Assembly (NCBI RefSeq): GCF_004364935.1
Contig: NZ_SOBT01000010.1
Location: forward strand, 124,001 to 188,000
Direction: 5' to 3'
Length of the DNA: 64,000 bases
Source: Panacagrimonas perspica
GTDB taxonomy: Bacteria; Pseudomonadota; Gammaproteobacteria; Nevskiales; Nevskiaceae
The translations under genes were made by a program, and so were the position numbers. The notes under the pieces were generated by a model. It made no database searches. It was not told the DNA's origin and worked only from the letters and a program-made list of their open reading frames with translations. Shown piece after piece: positions 51,656 to 59,807 of the stretch (positions within the stretch are counted from its first letter, which is position 1; every line of letters starts with the position of its first letter).

Positions 51656-54196
51656 ATGAGTGTCGCCACGACATCCACCGGTTTCACTCGCGCGATCCTG
51701 CGCGTCGTCGAGCCGGTCATCTTCGGCAAGCGCGTGTTGACGCTCACCCTGCTGATGCTGATCACAGCCTTCCTCGGCTGGCACTCGGCGCAGCTTCGGC
51801 CCAATGCCGGCTGGCTGAAGATGGTGCCGCAGGCACATCCGTACATGCAGACGTTCATGCAGTACTACCAGGACTTCGGCGGCGCCAACACGGTCCTGAT
51901 CGCGCTGAAGAACCACAAGGGCGACATCTACCAGCCGGAGTTCATGGAGACGCTGCGCAAGGCGGCGGACGACGCGTTCTTCATTCCGGGTGTCGATCGC
52001 GCACGCGTGAATTCGATCTTCTCGCCGAGCATCCTGTACATCGAAGTCGTCGAAGGCGGCCTCGCCGGCGAGAACGTGATTCCGTCCGACTACGCGGCGA
52101 CGCCTGAGATGATGGCGCGCATCCGTGGCAACGTGGCCAAGGCCAATGTCATTGGCCGGCTCGTGTCCGAAGACCAGACCACGGCATTGATCCAGCTCGA
52201 ACTGCTGGAGACCGATCCGAATTCCGGCACGACGAAGGATCGCGAGGAACTCGCCAAACCGATGCTGCAGCGCCTGCGCGAGGCCTGGCAGAACGGCAGC
52301 GACGTCGGCGCCAAGCTCAAGGCGGTCTCGACGCTGCTGACGAAGAACGAGGACGCCAAGGCCGGACTCGATTACGTGCAGGTGGGCGAGGCCCTGGAGA
52401 AGATCCGCGCGAAATACGAGACCGGCGACATCACGGTGCACATCGTCGGCTTCGCCAAGGTCGTCGACGACATGACCAAGGCGAGCATGCAGGTCGGCGT
52501 GTTCTTCGTCGTCGCGCTGCTGCTGATGGGCCTGCTGCTGTGGATCTACATCGGCAGCTTCCCGCTGGCGATGATCGTGGTCAGCACCTCGCTGGTGGCC
52601 TGCACCTGGGAACTGGGCCTGCTGCACGCCATCGGCTACGGCCTGGATCCCTTCGCGCTGCTGGTGCCGTTCCTGATCATGTCGGTCTCGGTCAGTCACG
52701 GCGTGCAGTACGTCAGCGCCTGGGCCAACGAGATCTCGACGCGCGACGCCACGCCCTACCAGGCCTCGCTGGCGACGTTCCGCTCGCTGGCGATTCCCGG
52801 CGTCGTCGCACTGCTCGCCAATGTCGTCGGCTTCTCGACGATCTACCTGATCAACATCCAGGTGATCCGCGAGATGTCGGTGAACGCGGCCTTCGGCATG
52901 GCCGGCGTGATCATGGTCAACAAGATGCTGCTGCCGATCGTGCTGTCGTACTTCCGGCTGCCGAACGTCGAGGGTTTCCGTCGCGCGACCGAACTGCGCG
53001 ACCGCCTCGGCGATGCCGTGTTCCGCCGCATGGCGCTGCTGACGCGACGCGGCCCGGCGATCGTCGTGACCACGATCTGCCTGCTGCTCGCGGCCTTCGG
53101 TGCCTCGCAGTACCACCGCGTGCAGATCGGCGACACGACCGACGGCGTGCCCGAGCTGCGGCCGGACTCGCGATTCAACCAGGACGCGCGCGCGGTTGCG
53201 GCGAACTTCTCGATGGGGGTCGATCATCTCAAGGTCATCGCCGAGTCCTTCGACGACGGCTGCATCGACTACGACGTGATGGCCGAGATGGACCGCTTCT
53301 CCTGGTACATGAAAAACCAGGATGGCGTGCGCGACGTGCTGTCGCTGATCGAACTCGCCAAGCTCGCCAACTCCGGCCTCAGCGAAGGCCGTCTCGACGC
53401 CGAGGTGCTGCCGCGCGCACCCGAATCGCTGGCGCAGATCACGGCCCTGGTCCCGACGACCACGGGTTTCTTGACCGACACCTGCGACGCGCTCGCCCTC
53501 TTCATCTTCACCACCGATCACAAGGCCGACACGATCACGGCGCTGACCGACGCGGTGAAGCACTACGCCGACGATCTGCAGCAGGACAAGCGGGTCAAGC
53601 TGCGCCTGGCCTCCGGCAACATCGGCGTGATGGCGGCCACCAACGAGGAAGTTCGCCGCAACGAACTGCCGGTGGTGTTCTACGTCTACGGCGTGATCCT
53701 GCTGTTCCTGTGGCTGAGCTTCCGTACCGTGTCGGGCGTGCTGTGCATCGGCATTCCGCTCGCCACCGTGACCTTGCTCGGCTATGCGGTGATGGCGGCA
53801 CTCGGCATCGGGCAGAAGGTCGCGACCTTGCCGGTGCTCGCCTTCGCCTGCGGCATCGGCGTGGACTACGGCATCTACAGCTACTCGGTGGTCGCGGCCG
53901 GACTGCGCAAGGGCCTGACGCTCGAGGAGGCGTACTTCCAGAAGATGCGCTCCACCGGCAAGGCCACCTTGTTCACCGGCGCCGGCATGGCGGTGGGCGT
54001 GCTGTTGTGGATCTTCTCGGACCTGCAGTTCCAGAAGGACATGGGCATCCTGCTGGTGTTCGGCTTCACGGCGAACATGATCGGCGCGATCGTCGTGCTG
54101 CCGTCGCTCGCCCACTTCTTCTCGAAGGAAGAGCTGAAGCACGCGGGCAAGGATCTCACCGCGGGTGCGGATGACGCGATTGACGACAAGCGCTGA
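51656..54196 (+). CDS. RND-superfamily transporter (MMPL/HpnN-like)
   Basis: An 846-residue integral membrane protein with the RND duplication: TM1 (RVLTLTLLMLITAFLGW), a large periplasmic loop, five helices including GVFFVVALLLMGLLLWIYI and SVSVSHGVQYVSAWANEI, then a second TM1 (AIVVTTICLLLAAFGASQY), a second loop and helices containing LAFACGIGVDYGIYSYSVV. It lacks the RND-MFP partners of drug pumps. With DUF1302, DUF1329 and YCF48 genes it probably exports or imports a hydrophobic compound. The start at 51656 is chosen over the in-frame GTG at 51638. Confidence 0.86.
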   Translation: MSVATTSTGFTRAILRVVEPVIFGKRVLTLTLLMLITAFLGWHSAQLRPNAGWLKMVPQAHPYMQTFMQYYQDFGGANTVLIALKNHKGDIYQPEFMETLRKAADDAFFIPGVDRARVNSIFSPSILYIEVVEGGLAGENVIPSDYAATPEMMARIRGNVAKANVIGRLVSEDQTTALIQLELLETDPNSGTTKDREELAKPMLQRLREAWQNGSDVGAKLKAVSTLLTKNEDAKAGLDYVQVGEALEKIRAKYETGDITVHIVGFAKVVDDMTKASMQVGVFFVVALLLMGLLLWIYIGSFPLAMIVVSTSLVACTWELGLLHAIGYGLDPFALLVPFLIMSVSVSHGVQYVSAWANEISTRDATPYQASLATFRSLAIPGVVALLANVVGFSTIYLINIQVIREMSVNAAFGMAGVIMVNKMLLPIVLSYFRLPNVEGFRRATELRDRLGDAVFRRMALLTRRGPAIVVTTICLLLAAFGASQYHRVQIGDTTDGVPELRPDSRFNQDARAVAANFSMGVDHLKVIAESFDDGCIDYDVMAEMDRFSWYMKNQDGVRDVLSLIELAKLANSGLSEGRLDAEVLPRAPESLAQITALVPTTTGFLTDTCDALALFIFTTDHKADTITALTDAVKHYADDLQQDKRVKLRLASGNIGVMAATNEEVRRNELPVVFYVYGVILLFLWLSFRTVSGVLCIGIPLATVTLLGYAVMAALGIGQKVATLPVLAFACGIGVDYGIYSYSVVAAGLRKGLTLEEAYFQKMRSTGKATLFTGAGMAVGVLLWIFSDLQFQKDMGILLVFGFTANMIGAIVVLPSLAHFFSKEELKHAGKDLTAGADDAIDDKR

Positions 54197-54220
54197 TGGC
54201 GGGCCCCGCGGACGGAGTCA

Positions 54221-54352
54221 TTTACCGCAAAGGCGCAAAGGGAAAAGAAAGGACGCAAAGGAAAGAACGAGAATTTGGCCCGCACCAGGCCTTGTCCAAC
54301 GCCTTGCGATTATCTCTGCGCCCTTTCTTTTCCCTTTGCGCCTTTGCGGTGA
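54221..54352. repeat. Inverted repeat of the CTTTGCGCCTTTGCGG type
   Basis: ACCGCAAAGGCGCAAAGGG near 54224-54242 is matched in reverse by CCCTTTGCGCCTTTGCGGT (54332-54350), with further AAAGAAAGG/CCTTTCTTT pairing inside. The central ~70 bp is unpaired. It is a known type of dispersed intergenic repeat. A single REP arm follows at 54393-54413. Confidence 0.75.
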
Positions 54353-54392
54353 AAACGCAGCTTCCTCGAACCCAGACTTCGACCAGCGGGAT

Positions 54393-54413
54393 CCCGGACT
54401 TCGTCCGGGCTAC
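54393..54413. repeat. Single REP arm
   Basis: CCCGGACTTCGTCCGGGCTAC in one orientation only, just before the end of the AraC gene. It is identical to an arm of the pair at 51564-51631. Confidence 0.85.
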
Positions 54414-54423
54414 GGTGACGGAA

Positions 54424-55302
54424 TCAGCCCGACTTGCGCCGCACGCTGCCCGGCCCGAACCCGTGCACGCGCTTGAAGCTGCGCCGGAACGCCGCCTCGG
54501 TCTGATAGCCCAGCCGCTCCGCGACGTGTGCAACCGATAGCCGCGGATCGCGCAGCAGCTTGAGCGCCTGCGCCATGCGCCAGCGCGTCAGGTACTGGTA
54601 CGGCGTCTCCTCCAGCACTTCGGCGAAACGTTCCGCGAACGCAGTACGCGACAGCAGGGCCTCGTCGGCCAGCGAAGCCACGGTCCAGTCCTTGCCCGGG
54701 AACCGGTGGATCGCATCGAGCGCGCGCTTGAGTCGCGGATCCGCCAGCGCCGCGAACAGTCCGCGGCGCAGCGCGCTGCTCGCGAGGTACTGGCGCAAGG
54801 CCATCACGAACAGCGCGTCGGCGAGTTTGTCGACGACCGCCTGGGTACCGAAGCCGGTGTTGCCCGCTTCCTGCACCAGCAGTTCGGCGAGGCTGCGGTA
54901 GGCGTTGCCGGATCCGGTGCCGTGCACGTGCATCAGGTCCGGCAGGCCCGCCATCACCGGGTTGCCGGTGGTCGATTCGAAATGGAATTCGCCGCAGAGC
55001 ATCGTCGTGAAACTGTCGGCACGCACGCTGCCATCTGCCTCTTCGAGCGGCGTCAGCACGTGCGCGGTGCCGCGCGGCATCACCACGAGATCGCCGGATT
55101 CCAGCTTCACCGGCGGCGTGTTCTCCAGCGTCAGCCAGCAGGTGCCACGGTCCACCAGGTGAAACCAGGCGGTGCCAGGAGGCGCCTGGGGATCCCAGTC
55201 GCGCCAGCGCCCGCAGTAGCGCATGTTGTCGGTGATGCGCGCGTGCATCTGGTAGGCGGCCAGGATGCCATCGAGCAGCGCGTCGTCTGTACGTTCCGTC
55301 AT
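54424..55302 (-). CDS. AraC-family regulator with an N-terminal cupin domain
   Basis: A 292-residue protein. A cupin sensor (AWFHLVDRGTCWLTLE, ESGDLVVMPRGTAHVL) is followed by a double AraC HTH (WTVASLADEALLSRTAFAERFAEV and SVAHVAERLGYQTEAAFRRSFKRVHG). The start at 55302 (MTERT) is preferred to an upstream ATG. It diverges from the DoxX/HvfX gene 80 bp away, so it may control the Hvf operon or itself. The ligand is unknown. Confidence 0.88.
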   Translation of the reverse strand: MTERTDDALLDGILAAYQMHARITDNMRYCGRWRDWDPQAPPGTAWFHLVDRGTCWLTLENTPPVKLESGDLVVMPRGTAHVLTPLEEADGSVRADSFTTMLCGEFHFESTTGNPVMAGLPDLMHVHGTGSGNAYRSLAELLVQEAGNTGFGTQAVVDKLADALFVMALRQYLASSALRRGLFAALADPRLKRALDAIHRFPGKDWTVASLADEALLSRTAFAERFAEVLEETPYQYLTRWRMAQALKLLRDPRLSVAHVAERLGYQTEAAFRRSFKRVHGFGPGSVRRKSG

Positions 55303-55381
55303 GGAGTGCGGACCCACGGGCACAGGCGGTGAAGCGACACGAGGCTAGCATGGCCCTCATCGCGTTCGGGTCTGCCATCTC

Positions 55382-56053
55382 ATGACATCTGCCCTGCTCC
55401 GCATTCGCACGTCGTACGACTCGCTGGTCGAGGCCTGCGGCCGCGCGGATTTCCTGGCGCCGCTGCTGCTGCGCTTGTACCTCGCGCCGGTCTTCTGGAT
55501 GGCCGGCTGGACCAAGGCCATGAGCTTCGAGGACACCGTCACCTGGTTCGGCGCCGATGGCCTGGGCCTGCCGCTGCCCACCTTGATGGCCGTGCTGGCC
55601 ACCGGCGCCGAACTGCTGGGCGGCCTCTGTCTCGCTGTCGGCCTGGCGGTTCGCCCGATCGCCGTTCCGCTGATGCTGACGATGCTGGTGGCCATCCTGT
55701 CGGTGCACTGGCCCAACGGCTGGCTGGCCGTCGCAGAACCGCAGGGGCTGTTCGCGAACCAGCGGACGATGGAAGCGGCCGAACGCCTGTCACAGATCAA
55801 GGCGATCCTGCGCGAGCACGGTGACTACGACTATCTCACCGGCAAGGGCAGCCTCGTGATCCTGAACAACGGGATCGAATTTGGGGCAACCTACTTCCTG
55901 ATGCTGCTGTCCCTGTTCTTCACCGGGGCTGGCCGCTGGTTCAGCGTGGATTACTGGATCGGCTCCAGGCTGGCCCCTGTTCACGCACGGCGGCCTGCGT
56001 CCGGCACGATGGCGCCGACGTATGTGTCCTCGCAGATCGCGCCGCGAAACTAG
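55382..56053 (+). CDS. DoxX-family membrane protein (HvfX-like)
   Basis: A 223-residue protein with four transmembrane helices (LLLRLYLAPVFWMAGWTKAM, LPTLMAVLATGAELLGGLCLAVG, PLMLTMLVAILSV and FLMLLSLFFTGAGRW). DoxX-type genes are the usual fourth member of hvfABC operons. It lies 52 bp before the HvfA-like precursor. Its role, possibly redox or export at the membrane, is not established. Confidence 0.83.
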   Translation: MTSALLRIRTSYDSLVEACGRADFLAPLLLRLYLAPVFWMAGWTKAMSFEDTVTWFGADGLGLPLPTLMAVLATGAELLGGLCLAVGLAVRPIAVPLMLTMLVAILSVHWPNGWLAVAEPQGLFANQRTMEAAERLSQIKAILREHGDYDYLTGKGSLVILNNGIEFGATYFLMLLSLFFTGAGRWFSVDYWIGSRLAPVHARRPASGTMAPTYVSSQIAPRN

Positions 56054-56105
56054 TTCAAAGCCTCATCAATCGGGCCCTTTCGGGCCTCAATCAAGGAGAA
56101 TCACC

Positions 56106-56387
56106 ATGACCAATACCCCGTCCAAGAAGCCCCTCGCCGTCGTCCTCGGCGCCGCGTTCGCGCTCACCGGCATGACCGCACACGCCTCCGTGTTCCAGAC
56201 CACCGATCTGAGCTCGGGCTACACCGTGGCGGTGGCTGGCGACGACAAGGCCGGCGACCACAAGTGCGGCGAGAAGAAGACCGGTGAAGGCAAGTGCGGC
56301 GAGAAGAAGGACGAAAAGAAAGCCGGCGAAGGCAAGTGCGGTGAAGGCAAGTGCGGCGAGAAGAAGGAAGAGAAGAAGGGCGGCTGA
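56106..56387 (+). CDS. hvfA: HvfA-like RiPP metallophore precursor (bufferin/MNIO substrate)
   Basis: A 93-residue secreted low-complexity peptide. A signal peptide (about 1-27) is followed by a core rich in Gly, Lys and Glu with four cysteines (C54, C64, C78, C83), each in KCGE; three are in EGKCG repeats (61-65, 75-79, 80-84). EGKCG cysteines in HvfA are reported to be turned into oxazolone/thioamide copper ligands by HvfB-HvfC, and both partner genes follow. AAGGAGA precedes the ATG. An 11-bp hairpin after the stop probably limits transcription of the enzymes relative to the precursor. Confidence 0.9.
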   Translation: MTNTPSKKPLAVVLGAAFALTGMTAHASVFQTTDLSSGYTVAVAGDDKAGDHKCGEKKTGEGKCGEKKDEKKAGEGKCGEGKCGEKKEEKKGG

Positions 56388-56399
56388 GGCCTTTCGCGC

Positions 56400-56427
56400 G
56401 ATGCAGCCGGGAACGTCCGGCTGCATC
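56400..56427 (+). terminator. Intercistronic hairpin between hvfA and hvfB
   Basis: GATGCAGCCGG, loop GAACGT, CCGGCTGCATC: an 11-bp perfect stem 13 bp after the hvfA stop, followed by a weak pyrimidine stretch (CACTCTTT). It is likely an attenuator or processing stem giving more precursor than enzyme mRNA. Confidence 0.6.
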
Positions 56428-56461
56428 GCACTCTTTGGATCATCCCATCGACTCGAACCGC

Positions 56462-57325
56462 ATGACGGCGATCACGCCACACGTTCAAGGTGCGGGTCTC
56501 GGCCTTCGACGTGAATTGCTGACCCCGCTCGCCGACGCCGAAGCATCCGCGTCGGGCATCGGCTTTCTCGAGGTCGCGCCCGAAAACTGGATGGGCGTGG
56601 GTGGCCGCCTGGGACGCAAGTTCCGCTCGTTCACCGAGCGCTTCAAGTTCGTCACACACGGCCTGTCGCTCTCGATCGGCGGCCCGGCTCCACTGGACGA
56701 AGACTTCGTGCGCGGGCTCAAGGCCTTCCTCGACCTTCACCGCATCGCGGACTACACCGAACATCTGACGTGGTGCTCCGACGACGGACACCTGTACGAC
56801 CTGATGCCGATTCCGTTCACCGACGAAGCGGTCGAGTACGTCGCCGCGCGCGTTCGCCGCGTGCAGGACATCCTCGAGCGCCGCATCGCCCTGGAGAACG
56901 CGAGCTACTACGCGGCGCCGGGTCAGCAACTCAGCGAGATCGAGTTCATTCGCGCCGTCATCGAACGCGCCGATTGCGATCTGCTGCTCGACGTCAACAA
57001 TCTCTGGGTCAACAGCATCAACCATCGCTACGACCCCGACCGCTTTCTGGATCAGCTTCCGCTGGAGCGCGTGCGCTACGTGCACGTCGCCGGACATTAC
57101 GTCGAGGCCGAAGACCTGCGCGTCGACACGCACGGCTCGGATGTCGTCGAGCCGGTGTGGGCGCTGCTCGAACGCACCTACGCGAAGCTCGGTCCGGTGC
57201 CGACGCTGCTCGAGCGCGACTTCAACATTCCGCCGCTGCCGGAACTGATGCGCGAGCTGGATCAGATCCACCACCTCCAGGCACGCCATCGCCGTGACCC
57301 GCAGTCCCGCCGCGCAGCAGCCTGA
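56462..57325 (+). CDS. hvfB: HvfB-like MNIO family (DUF692) peptide-modifying iron oxygenase
   Basis: A 287-residue TIM-barrel protein of the DUF692/MNIO family. Probable multinuclear iron ligands are in THGLSLSIGG, YTEHLTWC, LENASYY, LLLDVNNLWVNS, HVAGHY and DTHGSDV. MNIOs oxidise cysteines or aspartates of ribosomal peptides. Homology starts at the ATG at 56462. The 3' end overlaps the HvfC gene by about 30 bp. With HvfC it should modify the EGKCG cysteines of HvfA. Confidence 0.9.
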   Translation: MTAITPHVQGAGLGLRRELLTPLADAEASASGIGFLEVAPENWMGVGGRLGRKFRSFTERFKFVTHGLSLSIGGPAPLDEDFVRGLKAFLDLHRIADYTEHLTWCSDDGHLYDLMPIPFTDEAVEYVAARVRRVQDILERRIALENASYYAAPGQQLSEIEFIRAVIERADCDLLLDVNNLWVNSINHRYDPDRFLDQLPLERVRYVHVAGHYVEAEDLRVDTHGSDVVEPVWALLERTYAKLGPVPTLLERDFNIPPLPELMRELDQIHHLQARHRRDPQSRRAAA

Positions 57326-58076
57326 TCTGCGGACGCTGCAGGCGCGCTTTTCTGCGCACCTGCGGGATCCGTCGCGCCATCCGCCGCCCGAGGGCATCGA
57401 AGACCGGCGGCTGAAGATCTATCGCGACCTGTTCTACAACAACGTCGAGGATTTTCTCGCGAACGCCTTCCCGGTGATCCGCGCGCTGTCCGCCGACACG
57501 GTCTGGCATGCCCGCGTGCGCGATTTCTACGCGCGCCATCGCTCTTCCGCGCCGCAGTTCTACCGGCTCGCCGAGGAGTTCCTGAATTTCCTGCAGCACG
57601 AGCGCGGCGAGCATCCGGACGATCCGCCGTTTCTCGCCGAGCTGGCGCACTACGAGTGGGTCGAACTGGCGCTGGGCATTTCCGAAGCGGAGCTGACGCC
57701 GGAGCTGGCCGATCCCAATGGCGATCCGCTGGAGCAGCCGCCGGCCCTGTCGCCGCTGGCCTGGCCGCTGGCCTACGTGTGGCCGGTTCACCGCATCGGG
57801 CCGGACGTGCAGCCGACGCAGCCGCCGGCGCAGCCCACCTACCTGGTCGTCTACCGCACGCGTCAGGACGACGTGAAATTCATGGAGATCAATGCCGTCA
57901 GTGCGCGGCTGATGCAATTGATCGAAGAGAACCCGCAGGCCAGCGGGCGCACGCTGCTGCTGCAGATCGCGGGTGAGTTGCAGCATCCGGAGCCTTCGCA
58001 GATCGTCGAGGCCGGTCGCGGCATGCTCGCCGGCTTGCGCGAGCGCGACATCCTGCTCGGCACGCGTCACGGCTGA
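57294..58076 (+). CDS. hvfC: HvfC-like partner protein (DUF2063)
   Basis: A 260-residue protein with the N-terminal DUF2063 domain (LRTLQARFSAHLRDPSRHP, RDLFYNNVEDFLANAFPVI) and a C-terminal domain. Such proteins bind the precursor peptide and activate the MNIO. It starts with GTG inside the hvfB end, so it is translationally coupled. The operon order here is hvfX-hvfA-hvfB-hvfC. Confidence 0.88.
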   Translation: MTRSPAAQQPDLRTLQARFSAHLRDPSRHPPPEGIEDRRLKIYRDLFYNNVEDFLANAFPVIRALSADTVWHARVRDFYARHRSSAPQFYRLAEEFLNFLQHERGEHPDDPPFLAELAHYEWVELALGISEAELTPELADPNGDPLEQPPALSPLAWPLAYVWPVHRIGPDVQPTQPPAQPTYLVVYRTRQDDVKFMEINAVSARLMQLIEENPQASGRTLLLQIAGELQHPEPSQIVEAGRGMLAGLRERDILLGTRHG

Positions 58077-58093
58077 AGCGGAACACCGCTTCC

Positions 58094-58159
58094 GTAGCCC
58101 GGACGAAGTCCGGGGTGTCACTCCGGTATCGAATGGCTCCCGGACTGCGTCCGGGCTAC
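58094..58159. repeat. REP pair downstream of hvfC
   Basis: Arms at 58094-58114 (GTAGCCCGGACGAAGTCC...) and 58139-58159 (...GGACTGCGTCCGGGCTAC) face each other. The inner bases differ by one (GAAG versus GCAG). The stop codon and last codons of the minus-strand gene at 58118 lie inside the element. Confidence 0.85.
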
Positions 58160-58585
58160 GGTGGCGCCGACTGGCGCCACCGCTATCGCGCCCAGATAGC
58201 ACGCTGTCGCGATCAGCAACCCCGTGACCGGCATCCGGAACCAGTAGCGCAGTCCCAGCACCAGGTAGCCGAGCAAGGTCAGCAAACCCAGGCCGAGCAG
58301 GAACGTCGACGCGAATAGCATCGCGCCATGGAACAGCGCGAGGTACGCATAGATGGCGCCGAACAGCATCGGACCCATGCTGTGGCTGCCGTTGAACCCG
58401 ATCCAGGCGTTCCACATGCTCGTCCTGCGCGTGAGCTGAGGCGCGTCCTGCTTCATCCGCACTTCGGTCTGCGGATCACGCGGATGGAACTTGCGCGATG
58501 CGAATGTCAGCCACAGATGTCCGGTTCCCATCGAGAACGCCATCGCGGCGCTTGCTGCCATCAGCCCTTGTGCCAGCGAGATCAT
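58118..58585 (-). CDS. Conserved small integral membrane protein
   Basis: A 155-residue protein with four hydrophobic segments (LAQGLMAASAAMAFSMGTGHL, SMGPMLFGAIYAYLALFHGAML, LGLGLLTLLGYLVLGL and LLIATACYLGAIAVAP). A GFNGSHSMGP motif lies in the middle. I recognise it only as a proteobacterial membrane protein of unknown function. The last ~13 residues (VARTQSGSHSIPE) are encoded by the REP element, so the ancestral stop was probably replaced by the repeat. Confidence 0.7.
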   Translation of the reverse strand: MISLAQGLMAASAAMAFSMGTGHLWLTFASRKFHPRDPQTEVRMKQDAPQLTRRTSMWNAWIGFNGSHSMGPMLFGAIYAYLALFHGAMLFASTFLLGLGLLTLLGYLVLGLRYWFRMPVTGLLIATACYLGAIAVAPVGATVARTQSGSHSIPE

Positions 58586-58603
58586 GTCGCTCCGCCTCGT
58601 TCC

Positions 58604-58670
58604 ATAGCCCGGACGCAGTCCGGGATCTTTTCGTGGCTCGAAGACGGATCCCGGACTGCGTCCGGGCTAC
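58604..58670. repeat. REP pair between the membrane-protein gene and the DUF2474 micro-ORF
   Basis: Arms at 58604-58624 (ATAGCCCGGACGCAGTCC...) and 58650-58670 (...GGACTGCGTCCGGGCTAC), 25 bp apart. These are of the GCAG variant, like the second arm at 58139. Confidence 0.85.
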
Positions 58671-58677
58671 GCGATCG

Positions 58678-58815
58678 TCAGCCTCCGACGATCCGCGCCA
58701 TCACCGCCTTCAGCACGAACACCACCCCACCGAACAGCGCGACACCCGTCGCCCAGATCAACACGAACCATAGCCACTGACGCCCGCCAGAATCCGGCGG
58801 CGTTTCAGTGGGCAT
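58678..58815 (-). CDS. DUF2474-type 45-residue membrane peptide of the Cio oxidase
   Basis: A micro-ORF encoding MPTETPPDSGGRQWLWFVLI followed by a single hydrophobic helix (ATGVALFGGVVFVLKAVMA). It overlaps the cioB 3' end by 11 bp, so it is the last gene of the cioAB operon. DUF2474 peptides are short single-helix proteins at this position, analogous to CydX, and probably stabilise the oxidase. Confidence 0.8.
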   Translation of the reverse strand: MPTETPPDSGGRQWLWFVLIWATGVALFGGVVFVLKAVMARIVGG

Positions 58816-59806
58816 AGCTGGCTCCCGGCTTGACCTTGCCGCGGAACACCCAATACGCGTACGCCGTGTAGATCATCACCATCGGCAGCGAGAAGGCCAG
58901 CGCCACCAGCACGAAGCGCTGCGACGTCTCGGGCGCCGCGGCCGCGTGCACCGTCAGGCTCGGCGGCACGATGTGCGGCCACAGGCTGATGCCGATGCCG
59001 ATGTAGCCCAGCGCGAACAACGCGATCGCGTAGAAGAACGGGGCGTAGTGCGCCTGGTTGCGGATCTCGCGATACAGCGAGATCGCCACGACCGCCGTCG
59101 CGATCGGCACCGGCGACAGGCTCAACCAATGGGTGCCGCCGAACCAGCGTTCCGCGATCGCCGGAAATTTCAGCGGCGTGTAGATCGACACCACCGTCAG
59201 GACCAGCAGCGAGACCAGCAACGCGCGCGTGGCGGCACGCTTCGCAAACCCCTGCAGCTCTCCTTCCGTCTTCAGGTTCAGCCAGGTCGCTCCCAGCAGC
59301 GCGTAGCCGCCGACGACACCGACGCCGACGACGATCGAGAACGGCGTCAGCCAGTCGAACGGCCCGCCGGCGAACTGGCGGCCCTGGATCTTCACGCCTT
59401 CGAGCAGCCCGCCCAGCAGCAGGCCCTGGCTGAAGGCAGCCACCGTCGATCCCACCGAGAACGCGCGATTCCACCAGTGCCGCGTGGCCTTGGCCTTCAC
59501 GCGAAACTCGAAGGCCACGCCGCGGAAGATCAGCGCGAACAGCAGCGTCATGATCGGCACGTAGAACGCCGGCAACGCGATGGCGTAGGCCAGCGGAAAC
59601 GCGGCGAACAGCACGATGCCGCCCAGGATCAGCCAGGTCTCGTTGCCGTCCCAGATCGGCGCGATGCAGGCGATCGCCGTGTCGCGCGTGTCCTCGTCGG
59701 GCATCAGCGGAAACAGGATGCCGACACCCAGATCGAAGCCGTCAAGAATGACGTAGGCACCGACGCCGAACACGATCACGCCGGCCAGCACGAGCGTCAG
59801 GTCCAT
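58805..59806 (-). CDS. cioB: Cyanide-insensitive/bd-type quinol oxidase subunit II
   Basis: A 333-residue membrane protein of the CydB family with nine predicted helices. The N terminus MDLTLVLAGVIVFGVGAYVI, LDGFDLGVGILFPL and WDGNETWLILGGIVLFAAFPLAYA are typical. It begins 1 bp after the cioA stop. With subunit I it oxidises quinol with O2; CioAB-type bd oxidases resist cyanide and sulfide, which would suit an H2S-producing cell. Confidence 0.92.
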   Translation of the reverse strand: MDLTLVLAGVIVFGVGAYVILDGFDLGVGILFPLMPDEDTRDTAIACIAPIWDGNETWLILGGIVLFAAFPLAYAIALPAFYVPIMTLLFALIFRGVAFEFRVKAKATRHWWNRAFSVGSTVAAFSQGLLLGGLLEGVKIQGRQFAGGPFDWLTPFSIVVGVGVVGGYALLGATWLNLKTEGELQGFAKRAATRALLVSLLVLTVVSIYTPLKFPAIAERWFGGTHWLSLSPVPIATAVVAISLYREIRNQAHYAPFFYAIALFALGYIGIGISLWPHIVPPSLTVHAAAAPETSQRFVLVALAFSLPMVMIYTAYAYWVFRGKVKPGASYAH

Positions 59807-59807
59807 G

